A stretch of DNA of 64,000 nucleotides from Gemmatimonadota bacterium (GTDB lineage Bacteria > Gemmatimonadota > Gemmatimonadetes > Longimicrobiales > Gaopeijiaceae): positions 64,501-128,500 of the forward strand of contig JAUIEJ010000002.1 in NCBI GenBank assembly GCA_030428885.1, given 5' to 3'. The translations under genes were made by a program, and so were the position numbers. This document shows, piece after piece, positions 53,582-61,850 of the stretch. Numbering within the stretch: position 1 is the first letter of the stretch; each line of letters starts with the position of its first letter. Below the pieces are notes generated by a model. The model did not search any database. It was given only the letters and a program-made list of their open reading frames with translations, and was not told the DNA's origin.

Positions 53582-53922
53582 GACGCACCCCCGGCGGACG
53601 CCTGGGCGAGAGCGCGGGCCCGCCGGGCCACGGCGAGTTCCCGCAGCCCCGCAACGAACGGATGATCGTCGCCCGCGTGGCGGAAGACGTCGGCGATCTC
53701 CGTCCGGGCTCGACCCTCCATCTCGGGCGAGATCTCCACCTCGGGCTCCGGCGGCTCGTCGGACTCGATCTCGATCTGGTCCACGCCCCAGGCCGCCAGC
53801 GCGTTCACGTGGCGAGCAGACAACTCCGCCCCCGCGGGGATCAGGAGCCGACCCATGCGATCTGTCACGGGGGAAAGGAGGGCCATGCCCGCCTCCGCCC
53901 GGTCCACCGGGACCCATGCCAT
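53578..53922 (-). CDS. Small signalling-associated protein (N-terminal domain of HD-GYP/HDOD type systems)
   Basis: 114-aa protein. [50 protein letters not shown] (4-53) matches the small beta-rich domain often placed before HD-GYP or HDOD domains, normally fused to them. Here it is a separate protein, followed by an acidic linker and a helical tail ([21 protein letters not shown]). GGAGGA lies nine bases before its ATG, a strong ribosome site for the first gene of the operon. It overlaps the HDOD gene by four bases. Confidence 0.75.
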   Translation of the reverse strand: MAWVPVDRAEAGMALLSPVTDRMGRLLIPAGAELSARHVNALAAWGVDQIEIESDEPPEPEVEISPEMEGRARTEIADVFRHAGDDHPFVAGLRELAVARRARALAQASAGGAS

Positions 53923-53952
53923 TGTGTTGTTCCTCCGACGTGCCGTACGGAC

Positions 53953-54000
53953 GTGATCGCTTCCAGGTCGGAGTTTCGGAAGTCGTTGAAGATCACTTTA
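53953..54000 (-). promoter_or_regulatory. Candidate promoter and nested inverted repeat upstream of signalling operon
   Basis: On the minus strand TAAAGTGA (from 54000) and TCCGAAAC (to 53973), 12 bases apart, resemble the sigma-28 flagellar pattern TAAAGTTT/GCCGATAA. A start about 45 bases before the first gene would result. The same span carries nested inverted arms, GTGATC with GATCAC and CTTCC with GGAAG. Both readings are suggestive only. Confidence 0.3.
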
Positions 54001-54140
54001 GATGGCCGCGCGCGGATACCGTGCGCCCCCCCGGGCGTCCTTTCCCGTACGGGATCGCGGGCGTATCCTGCCCCGATCCGCGACGATCGACTCCACGGGC
54101 CGGCGGCTCCGCTGCGCCGGCCGTCATCCCCGGCCTGCCC

Positions 54141-55685
54141 ATGCGCTCCGTTCGCCCTCTCGCCTTCCTCGCGCTCGCCATCGTCTCCGGTCCGGGCACG
54201 GCGGCGATCTCCGCCCAGACGCTGCCCACCGACGACCCCGTCATCCGGGCGATCTGGGACATGGGGATGGGAGAGGCCTCCATGGTGGAACCGCTGGCCC
54301 AGGTCCTCATGGACTCCATCGGCCCGCGGCTGTCGGGCAGCCCGGGCCAGCGGGCCGCCGACGCCTGGCTCACCCGGACCTACGCCTCGTGGGGCGTGGA
54401 GGCCCGGGAAGAGCAGTACGGCACGTGGCGGGGATGGGATCGGGGGTGGACCCACATCGACCTTCTGGAGCCCCGGGTGCGGACCCTCAACGGGACCATG
54501 CTCGCCTGGAGCCCGGGCACCGAGGGCCCGGTGGAGGGCGAGATCGTCGCTCTTCCCACCTTCTCCGGCCCCCAGGATCTCACGGCGTGGGCGGCGGGAA
54601 TCGCCGGTCGATTCGTCGCCTTCTCCGCGGCCGAGCCCACCTGCCGGGCCCCGGAGAGCTGGGAGGCCCTGGCCACCCCCGAATCGTGGGAGCGGATGCA
54701 GGCCCTCCAGACCGAAACCGCCCGCGCCTGGGCTACGTCGATCCGGGCCGCCGGCGGACAGGGGGCCGTGATCCAGGCCATCGAAGACGCCGGAGCCGCC
54801 GGAGTCCTCACCGGTCGCTGGTCGGCCGGATGGGGCGCCAACAAGATCTTCGGCGCTCCCACGGAGCGCATTCCCGCCGTGCACCTGAGTTGCGAGGACT
54901 ACGGACTGGTCCACCGCCTGGCCGCCCACGGTCAGGGGCCCCGCCTCCGCCTCGACGCCCAGGCCGAGTTCCTGGGCGAGATGCCGGTGTACAACATCAT
55001 CGGCGAACTCCCGGGCACCGAACTCCCCGACGAGTACGTGCTCCTCACCGCGCACCTGGATTCGTGGGACGGCGGATCGGGAGCCACCGACAACGGATCG
55101 GGCACCATCATGATGATGGAGGCCATGCGGATCCTGAAGCAGGTGTATCCGAATCCCCGGCGCACCATCCTGGTGGCCCACTGGGGCGGCGAGGAACAGG
55201 GGCTGATCGGGTCGTCGGCCTTCGCCGAGGATCACCCCGAGGTGGTGGACGGGCTCCAGGCCGCCTTCAACCAGGACAACGGCACCTGGCGGATCGACTT
55301 CATCCGCATGCAGGGCTTCCTGGGCGCCGGGGAACACTTCGGCCGGTGGTTCAGCGCCATGCCCCGGGAGATCACCCAGCACATCGAGCTCGACGTGCCC
55401 GGCGTGCCCGAGACGGGGGGCAGCGATCACATGAGCTTCATCTGCCGGGGAACGGCGGGATTCCGCCTCCAGTCCCACTACCCCGACTACCGCCAGTACA
55501 CCTGGCACACCGACATCGACACGTACGACAAGCTCGTGTTCGACGATCTCCGCAACAACGCGACCCTGGCCGCCATGCTGGCCTACCTCGCCTCGGAGGA
55601 CCCGGAGCGGGTGGGCACGGAGCAGCGGGCGCTGGACCGGGATTGGCCGTCCTGCCGCCCAGCTCGCCGGAGTTCGGGCGGCTGA
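54141..55685 (+). CDS. Secreted M28 family metallopeptidase
   Basis: 514-aa exported peptidase. The signal MRSVRPLAFLALAIVSGPG is cut near SAQ; an upstream open frame lacks any export signal and was not used. A PA-like insert covers roughly 110-250. The M28 zinc site runs from about 300: LLTAHLDSWDGGSGATDNGSGT (His, Asp), VAHWGGEEQGLIGS (Glu pair), FNQDNGT (Asp) and YTWHTDIDTYDKL (last His). ETGGSDHMSF is a further conserved block. It is probably an extracellular amino- or carboxypeptidase resembling plasma-glutamate-carboxypeptidase types. The PGM1-like ligase gene starts 9 bases after the stop. Confidence 0.86.
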   Translation: MRSVRPLAFLALAIVSGPGTAAISAQTLPTDDPVIRAIWDMGMGEASMVEPLAQVLMDSIGPRLSGSPGQRAADAWLTRTYASWGVEAREEQYGTWRGWDRGWTHIDLLEPRVRTLNGTMLAWSPGTEGPVEGEIVALPTFSGPQDLTAWAAGIAGRFVAFSAAEPTCRAPESWEALATPESWERMQALQTETARAWATSIRAAGGQGAVIQAIEDAGAAGVLTGRWSAGWGANKIFGAPTERIPAVHLSCEDYGLVHRLAAHGQGPRLRLDAQAEFLGEMPVYNIIGELPGTELPDEYVLLTAHLDSWDGGSGATDNGSGTIMMMEAMRILKQVYPNPRRTILVAHWGGEEQGLIGSSAFAEDHPEVVDGLQAAFNQDNGTWRIDFIRMQGFLGAGEHFGRWFSAMPREITQHIELDVPGVPETGGSDHMSFICRGTAGFRLQSHYPDYRQYTWHTDIDTYDKLVFDDLRNNATLAAMLAYLASEDPERVGTEQRALDRDWPSCRPARRSSGG

Positions 55686-55694
55686 GGGGGCCCC

Positions 55695-57290
55695 GTGCAC
55701 GCCTCCTCGCCCTTCGGCCCCCTGGGTTCGCCCCGGGAACTCGAGCACTTCGCCCGCCTCCAGGCCCGCCTGCCGGCCATTTCCCGTGCGTACCGGGCCG
55801 GCGAGGCCATGCACACGTCGGTGGTGGTGCCGTCCATCAGCGTGGACCAGGACGAACTGGCCAAGATCGACGGCTCGGCGTTCTACGAGGAACGGCTGCT
55901 CTTCACCCTGATCCGGCTCCGGAACCCCCTGAGCCGTGTCATCTACGTCACCAGCCAGCCGATCCACGGCGAGATCCTCGAGTACTACCTCCAGCACCTG
56001 CCGGGAATCCCCCTGAGCCGCGCCCGGAACCGGCTCATGGTGGTGTGCCTCTACGACGCCAGCCCCCGCCCCCTCACCACCAAGATCCTGGAACGGCCCC
56101 GGGTGATGGAGCGCATGCGCCGCTTCATCGGCGACCCTGCCCGGGCCTACCTGACGTGCTACAACTCCACGGTGCTGGAGCGTCGTCTGGCCGTGGAGTT
56201 GGGGATCCCCCTCCACGCCCTGGACCCCGAGCTCCTGTGGATGGGCACCAAGTCCGGGGCCCGCCGGGTCTTCGCCGAGGCGGGGGTGGACTTCGCCATG
56301 GGGGCCAACGGCGTCCGGACCCGGGACGACGTGGTGGGGGCCCTGGAACTCCTGGGGCAGGAGCGCCCCGGGCTCCGGAAAGCCGTGGTCAAACTCAACG
56401 ACAGCTTCGCCGGGGAGGGCAACGCGGTCTTCCGGTTCCCCCATCCCCTGCCCGACGACCCCACCGACCGGCTCCTGGCCCTCTCCCGGGCCCTGGACGA
56501 CCTGGAATGGCCCGGCGGCCGGGAGAACCTGGGCAGTTTCCTGGGGAAGCTCGCCTCCATGGGCGGCGTCGTGGAGGAGTGGATCGAAGGAGACGAGAAG
56601 GAGTCCCCCAGCGTCCAGCTCCGGGTCCACCCCGACCGCACCCTGGAGGTGGTCTCCACCCACGATCAGGTCCTGGGAGGCTCCACGGGCCAGGTCTATC
56701 TCGGTTGCCGCTTCCCCGCCGACGAGCGATACCGGGCGCCCATCCTGGCCGCCGGTCAGGCCATCGGTCGCGTCCTGGCCCGCCACGGGGTGCTGGGCCG
56801 CTTCGGGATCGACTTCGTGGTCACCCGTCAGCCCGACGGCAGTTGGAAAGCGTGGGCCATCGAGATCAATCTGCGCATGGGGGGCACCACGCCGCCCTTC
56901 ATGGCCCTGGAGTTCCTGGGAGGCGGACGCCTGGACCCGGGCTCGGGGCTCTATCTCGCCGCCGACGGCAAGCCCAAGTACTACTACGCCACCGACAACC
57001 TGAAGTCTCCTGCCTATCGAGGGCTCCTGCCCGAGGACCTCTTGGACCTCATGGTGGAGTACGGCATCCACTTCAAGCAGCTCAGCCTGAACGGCGTGTT
57101 GTTCTTCATGATCGGGGCGCTGTCCCAGTACGGGAAACTGGGGATCACCTCCATCGGCGACAGCGCCGAGGGGGCCGAGGCCCTCTACGAGACCACCGTG
57201 GACATTCTGGACCGGACGGTGGGGGCCACCCAGGACACCTTCGGGCGTCCCCGCTCCCTCTTCGAGCCCGATGTGCCCCGTATGGTGTGA
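55695..57290 (+). CDS. PGM1-like ATP-grasp peptide/carboxylate-amine ligase
   Basis: 531-aa cytosolic ATP-grasp protein. The start is GTG at 55695 with GAGGGGG upstream. The N-terminal part (VVVPSISVDQDELAKIDGSAFYEERLLFTLIRLRNP, VIYVTSQPIH, then YLTCYNSTVLERRLAVELGIPLHALDPEL) matches the pre-ATP-grasp region of PGM1-related ligases. The ATP-grasp core has AVVKLNDSFAGEGNAVFRF with the ATP Lys, VVEEWIEGDEKESPSVQLRV, STHDQVLGGSTGQVYLGCRFPA and WAIEINLRMGGTTPPFMALEFL with the metal-binding ExN. PGM1 itself joins peptides in pheganomycin synthesis, but homologs occur in many bacteria with no known product. It precedes glutamate dehydrogenase on the same strand. Confidence 0.8.
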   Translation: MHASSPFGPLGSPRELEHFARLQARLPAISRAYRAGEAMHTSVVVPSISVDQDELAKIDGSAFYEERLLFTLIRLRNPLSRVIYVTSQPIHGEILEYYLQHLPGIPLSRARNRLMVVCLYDASPRPLTTKILERPRVMERMRRFIGDPARAYLTCYNSTVLERRLAVELGIPLHALDPELLWMGTKSGARRVFAEAGVDFAMGANGVRTRDDVVGALELLGQERPGLRKAVVKLNDSFAGEGNAVFRFPHPLPDDPTDRLLALSRALDDLEWPGGRENLGSFLGKLASMGGVVEEWIEGDEKESPSVQLRVHPDRTLEVVSTHDQVLGGSTGQVYLGCRFPADERYRAPILAAGQAIGRVLARHGVLGRFGIDFVVTRQPDGSWKAWAIEINLRMGGTTPPFMALEFLGGGRLDPGSGLYLAADGKPKYYYATDNLKSPAYRGLLPEDLLDLMVEYGIHFKQLSLNGVLFFMIGALSQYGKLGITSIGDSAEGAEALYETTVDILDRTVGATQDTFGRPRSLFEPDVPRMV

Positions 57291-57455
57291 ACCGGGCGAC
57301 GTCGCAACGGGGGACGCCCCACGCCCCGGGGCGGAGTGTTCCCTACGGACGGGGCGGTTCCCCGGGCCCAGCTTCGGGGAGAAGCCCCGCGCACCGGCGC
57401 GCAGCTTCGACGCGTCGACCCTCCGACCTCGACACCGTCAACGCGAGGACCTGCG

Positions 57456-58817
57456 ATGAACGACCGTCTCGTCCGACTCATGGACGACGTGAAGGCCCGG
57501 AATCCCGCCCAGCCCGAGTTCCACCAGGCGGTGGAGGAGGTGGTGGACAGCCTGGAACTGGTGCTGGACCGCCGCCCCGAATACCGCTCCCAGCGCATTC
57601 TGGAGCGGATCATCGAACCGGAGCGGGTGATCCTGTTCCGTGTGCCCTGGGTCGACGACCAGGGCGACGTGCGGATCAACCGGGGGTTCCGGGTGGAGAT
57701 GAACAGCGCCATCGGCCCCTACAAGGGCGGGCTGCGCTTCCACCCGTCGGTCACCCTGGGGATCCTGAAGTTCCTGGCCTTCGAGCAGGTGTTCAAGAAC
57801 GCCCTCACCACCCTCCCCATGGGCGGCGGCAAGGGCGGATCGGACTTCGATCCGAAGGGAAAGAGCGACGGTGAGGTCATGCGCTTCTGCCAGAGCTTCA
57901 TGACGGAGCTCTACCGCCACATCGGCCCGAACACCGACGTCCCCGCCGGCGACATCGGGGTCGGCGGTCGGGAGATCGGGTACCTCTTCGGCCAGTACAA
58001 GCGTCTGGCCAACGAGTTCACCGGGGTACTCACGGGCAAGGGCCTGAACTGGGGCGGGAGTCTCATCCGTCCCGAGGCCACGGGGTGCGGCACGGTCTAT
58101 TTCGCGGCCGAGATGCTGGCGACCCGGGGCGACACCCTGGACGGCAAGACGTGCCTCGTGTCCGGGAGCGGCAACGTGGCCCAGTTCACCGCCGAGAAGC
58201 TCCTGGACCTCGGGGGGCGGGTCGTGACCCTGTCGGACTCCAGCGGCTACATCTACGACGAGGCGGGGGTGGACCGGGAGAAGCTGGCGTTCGTCATGGA
58301 GTTGAAGAACCACCGCCGGGGGCGCATCGAGGAATACGCCCAGGAGTATCCCGACGCGGCCTACACGCCGGTGGAGGACGGAGCCGACCACAATCCCCTC
58401 TGGAACCACGCGGCGGACTGCGCCTTCCCCTCGGCGACCCAGAACGAGATCAACGAGCAGGACGCCCGCAATCTCGTGGCCAACGGGGTCCAGGTCGTGG
58501 CCGAGGGCGCCAACATGCCCACGGTGGCCGGCGGCGTGGAGGTGTTCCTCGACGCCGGCATCCTCTACGGACCCGGCAAGGCGGCCAATGCCGGCGGCGT
58601 GGCGGTGTCGGGGCTGGAAATGGCCCAGAACAGCATGCGGTTCTCCTGGTCCCGTGAGGAGGTGGATCGGCGCCTCCACGGGATCATGAAGGACATCCAC
58701 GCGACGTGCGTGGCCGTGTCCGACGAGTTCGGAACGCCGGGCAACTACGTGAACGGCGCCAACATCGGCGGCTTCATCAAGGTCGCCGACGCCATGATGG
58801 ACCAGGGTATCGTCTGA
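57456..58817 (+). CDS. gdhA: NADP-specific type glutamate dehydrogenase
   Basis: 453-aa cytosolic enzyme that makes glutamate from 2-oxoglutarate and ammonia. INRGFRVEMNSAIGPYKGGLRFHPSVTLGILKFLAFEQVFKNALT is the family signature with the substrate Lys (YKGGLRF). LPMGGGKGGSDFDPKGKS holds the catalytic Lys, and NTDVPAGDIGVGGREIGYLFG the catalytic Asp. GSGNVAQFTAEKLLDLGG is the nucleotide fold, and the length and the EYPDAAYTP insert fit the hexameric E. coli GdhA group. It may supply glutamate to the adjacent ATP-grasp ligase, which is inference from position. A strong hairpin follows the stop. Confidence 0.95.
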   Translation: MNDRLVRLMDDVKARNPAQPEFHQAVEEVVDSLELVLDRRPEYRSQRILERIIEPERVILFRVPWVDDQGDVRINRGFRVEMNSAIGPYKGGLRFHPSVTLGILKFLAFEQVFKNALTTLPMGGGKGGSDFDPKGKSDGEVMRFCQSFMTELYRHIGPNTDVPAGDIGVGGREIGYLFGQYKRLANEFTGVLTGKGLNWGGSLIRPEATGCGTVYFAAEMLATRGDTLDGKTCLVSGSGNVAQFTAEKLLDLGGRVVTLSDSSGYIYDEAGVDREKLAFVMELKNHRRGRIEEYAQEYPDAAYTPVEDGADHNPLWNHAADCAFPSATQNEINEQDARNLVANGVQVVAEGANMPTVAGGVEVFLDAGILYGPGKAANAGGVAVSGLEMAQNSMRFSWSREEVDRRLHGIMKDIHATCVAVSDEFGTPGNYVNGANIGGFIKVADAMMDQGIV

Positions 58818-58823
58818 TCCCCC

Positions 58824-58858
58824 GGGCACCCGGGGGCCCTCGAGGCCTCCGGGTGCCC
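58824..58858 (+). terminator. Strong hairpin after gdhA
   Basis: GGGCACCCGG pairs with CCGGGTGCCC, continuing inward through one G-U pair to about 15 bp, starting seven bases after the gdhA stop. It should limit read-through into the next gene, which has its own GAGG ribosome site. Confidence 0.6.
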
Positions 58859-58874
58859 CCTTCCTCCCGAGGGC

Positions 58875-61850
58875 ATGAAGAGCTTCCTCCAGTTCTCCGA
58901 GCGGTACGGCGGACGAGCCGGAGGATACCGGGACCTCATGCGGGAGCAGGTTCACCGGGTGCTCTTCGTCTCGTCGCTGTACGAGTCGTTCATCCTCGCC
59001 GAGGACGGCCAGTTCCACGAGCGGGTCATGGGGGAGTTCCTGGCCACTCCCCTCCTCCGCCCCCCCGACCTCATGCGGGTCTCGTCGGGTCGGGAGGCGC
59101 TGGAGTTGTTGCGGCGTCGGCGCCCCCGGGTCGACCTGGTGGTGGCGAGCCCCGACGTGGGCGACATGGACGCCGGCGCCCTGGCGGGCGTGATCCGTGA
59201 CGAGGGGCTGGAAGTCCCCGTGGTGGTCCTGGGCTACACCCCGGCCAAGGTGGCGCCCTACGTGCGGCCGGCCCGGCGGGGCGAGGTGTTCGACGCCTTT
59301 CTCTGGCAGGGCGACGCCCGGATCCTCCTGGCCATCGTCAAGGCCGTGGAGGATCGCCTCAACGCCCCCCTGGACACGGGGCTCGGGGTCCCGGTCCTGC
59401 TGGTGGTGGAGGACTCCATCCGGTTCGCGTCGTCGTTTCTCCCGGTGGTGTACAGCGAGGTCCTGAACCTCTCCCGGGCGGTGTTGGCCGAAGCGGGGAA
59501 CCGGCTCCAGCGGCTGCTCCGGGTGCGGGCGCGCCCGAAGATCCTCCTGGCCCGCACCTTCGAGGAAGCGTTCCGGGACTTCAAGGACTACCGGGACACC
59601 ATCACGGGCGTCATCTCGGACATCGAGTTTCCCCGGGGCGGCGAGTCGTCCGGGTCGGCGGGGGTGGAGTTCACCGAAGCCGTTCGGGCGCTGCAGCCCG
59701 ACGTCCCGGTGGTCCTCACCTCGTCCCGGGAGGAGAACCGGGCCCTGGCCCGGCGCCTGGGAGCCGACTTCCTCCTGAAGGGGGCGCCGGACTTCCTGGC
59801 TCGGCTGCGGGACACCCTCACCGAGCGGCTCTTCTTCGGGGACTTCGTGTTCCGCGACCCCCGGGACGGGTCGGAACTGCTCCGGAGCGCCGACCTGCGG
59901 TCCCTCGTGGACGCCCTGCGCACCCTCCCCGACGCCTCCCTCGCCTTCCACGCCGGCCGCAACGACTTCTCCCGCTGGCTGAGGGCCCGCGCCGAGTTCG
60001 GCCTCGCCGACACCCTGCGCCCCCGACAGGTGGAGGACTTCGAGAGCCTGGACGCCCTTCGGGACGAGTTGATCCGAACGGTCGACGACTTCCGGCGGGA
60101 GCGCAGCCGGGGCACGGTGGCGCCGTTCCGCCCCCGCTTCTTCGACGGCGAGGAGGGGATCGTCCAGATCGGAGGGGGATCCCTGGGGGGGAAAGGCCGG
60201 GGACTCGCCTTCGCGTCCCGCCTCATGGACGAGGTGCGGCTGGCGAACCGGTTCCCCGACCTGCGCATCCGCGTGCCTCCGGCCGTGGTGCTGGGCACCG
60301 ACGTCTTCGACGCATTCTTCACCGAGTCGGGCCTCCGGGAACTGGCTCTCCGGTCGGAGGACGACGCCGTGACCCGCAACCGGATCATGGCCTCGCCCCT
60401 TCCCGAGGAGGTGCGCTCGGCCCTGGCCCACGTGGCCCGCATCATGGATCGGCCCCTGGCCGTGCGGTCGTCGTCCCTCCTGGAGGATTCCCCGAGCCAC
60501 TCCTTCGCCGGGGTCTACTCCACCTGGCTGGTGCCCAACATCGATCCCGATCCGGACGAGCGGGCCCGCCAGCTCGAGGACGCGGTGAAGCGGGTCTACG
60601 CCTCCACCTTCACCCGGCGATCCCGGGCGTTCCTGGGCGCCACGCCCTACCGCCTGGAAGAAGAAGCCATGGCCGTGGTGATCCAGCGCCTCGTGGGGCG
60701 ACGGCACGGCGACGTCTTCTATCCGGATCTCGCCGGGGTGGCCCGCTCCCACAACTTCTACCCCACGGCCCCGGCCCGCACCGAAGACGGCGTCTGCGCC
60801 GTGGCCCTGGGGCTGGGGAAGACCGTGGCGGAAGGAAAACCCTGCTTGCGTTTCGCCCCGCCCTATCCGGAGCACATCGTCGAGTTCTCGTCGGTGGACG
60901 ACATGTTGGAGACGTGTCAGCGGGAGTTCTGGGCCCTGGACCTGGCGGCGCCGGCACCGGAAGGCGGATGGAGCGCCGACGGCCCCCTGCGACGTATGAC
61001 CCTCCGGGACGCCGAGGCCCACGGGACGCTGGCCCCCGTGGCGTCGACCTACTCGGCCGAGAACGCCCGGATCTACGACGGGATCGGGCGCCCGGGCGTC
61101 CGGCTGGTGACCTTCGCCCCCATCCTCAAACACCGGGTGTTCCCCCTCTCCGAGGTGGTCCAGGAGTTGCTCATCCTCGGCATGGCCGGCACCCGGCTCC
61201 CGGTGGAGATCGAGTTCGCCGTGGACCTCCACCCCGACGACGGAGGCCCCCCGGAAGTGGGGTTCCTCCAGCTCCGGCCCCTGGCCTCCCTGGTGCAGGG
61301 CGAAGTGGACCTACCGGAGGTGCCACCGGACCAGGTGCTGTGCGAGAGCCCGGCCGTGCTCGGAAACGGGTCCCACGATCTGTGGGACGTCGTGCTGGTG
61401 GATCCCGGGTCGTTCGACCGGGCCCGCTCCCGGGAGACGGGGCGCCACGTGGCCCGCCTGAACGCCCATCTGGTCCGGGAAGACCGTCCCTATCTGCTGG
61501 TGGGGGTCGGGCGCTGGGGGTCCAGCGAACCGTGGCTGGGCATCCCGGTGGGGTGGGAGGACATCGCCGGCGCCCGGGTGATCGTGGAAGCCGGGCTGCC
61601 CGACATCCGGGTGACGCCGTCCCAGGGCACCCACTTCTTCCAGAACCTCGTGTCCCTCAACGTGGGTTACTTCACCGTCGATGAAGACGCGGGCATCGGG
61701 CGGTTGGACTGGGACTGGCTCCTGGCCCTGGACCCGGTGGAGACGCTGGGGTGCGTGCGGCGCATCCGCCTGAACACTCCGCTGCGGGCCGCCGTGGACG
61801 GGCGGACCCGCCGGGGGGTCATCGTGAAATCCGGAGCGCCCGTCCCGTAG
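58875..61850 (+). CDS. Two receiver-like domains fused to PEP-synthase-type nucleotide-binding domain
   Basis: 991-aa cytosolic protein. Region 30-160 is a receiver-like fold without its acidic pair (FVSSLYES) and with Ser in the phospho-Asp position (VVASPDVGD). Region about 175-320 looks like a complete receiver: VVEDSIRF, VISDIEFPRGGE, LTSSREE and FLLKGAPD. From about 430 on, the N-terminal domain of PEP synthase/pyruvate phosphate dikinase is recognisable: IGGGSLGGKGRGLAFASRL, RIRVPPAVVLGTDVF and PLAVRSSSLLEDSPSHSFAGVYSTW. The phospho-His and PEP-binding barrel domains are missing, so it cannot be a normal PEP synthase. Autophosphorylation or phosphoryl transfer under receiver control is a plausible role. 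It overlaps the convergent amidotransferase gene by 32 bases. Confidence 0.75.
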   Translation: MKSFLQFSERYGGRAGGYRDLMREQVHRVLFVSSLYESFILAEDGQFHERVMGEFLATPLLRPPDLMRVSSGREALELLRRRRPRVDLVVASPDVGDMDAGALAGVIRDEGLEVPVVVLGYTPAKVAPYVRPARRGEVFDAFLWQGDARILLAIVKAVEDRLNAPLDTGLGVPVLLVVEDSIRFASSFLPVVYSEVLNLSRAVLAEAGNRLQRLLRVRARPKILLARTFEEAFRDFKDYRDTITGVISDIEFPRGGESSGSAGVEFTEAVRALQPDVPVVLTSSREENRALARRLGADFLLKGAPDFLARLRDTLTERLFFGDFVFRDPRDGSELLRSADLRSLVDALRTLPDASLAFHAGRNDFSRWLRARAEFGLADTLRPRQVEDFESLDALRDELIRTVDDFRRERSRGTVAPFRPRFFDGEEGIVQIGGGSLGGKGRGLAFASRLMDEVRLANRFPDLRIRVPPAVVLGTDVFDAFFTESGLRELALRSEDDAVTRNRIMASPLPEEVRSALAHVARIMDRPLAVRSSSLLEDSPSHSFAGVYSTWLVPNIDPDPDERARQLEDAVKRVYASTFTRRSRAFLGATPYRLEEEAMAVVIQRLVGRRHGDVFYPDLAGVARSHNFYPTAPARTEDGVCAVALGLGKTVAEGKPCLRFAPPYPEHIVEFSSVDDMLETCQREFWALDLAAPAPEGGWSADGPLRRMTLRDAEAHGTLAPVASTYSAENARIYDGIGRPGVRLVTFAPILKHRVFPLSEVVQELLILGMAGTRLPVEIEFAVDLHPDDGGPPEVGFLQLRPLASLVQGEVDLPEVPPDQVLCESPAVLGNGSHDLWDVVLVDPGSFDRARSRETGRHVARLNAHLVREDRPYLLVGVGRWGSSEPWLGIPVGWEDIAGARVIVEAGLPDIRVTPSQGTHFFQNLVSLNVGYFTVDEDAGIGRLDWDWLLALDPVETLGCVRRIRLNTPLRAAVDGRTRRGVIVKSGAPVP

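Noticed and set aside
57291-57455. Riboswitch or attenuator before gdhA
   Set aside because: The gap has only short GC hairpins such as CGGGG/CCCCG and no conserved riboswitch core that I can recognise.
57438-61232. 1264-codon minus-strand open frame across gdhA and the fusion gene
   Set aside because: It spans two clear plus-strand genes and a terminator; the open frame is a by-product of third-position GC.
58875-61850. Phosphoenolpyruvate synthase (ppsA)
   Set aside because: Only the nucleotide-binding domain is seen; the phospho-His and PEP/pyruvate domains are absent.
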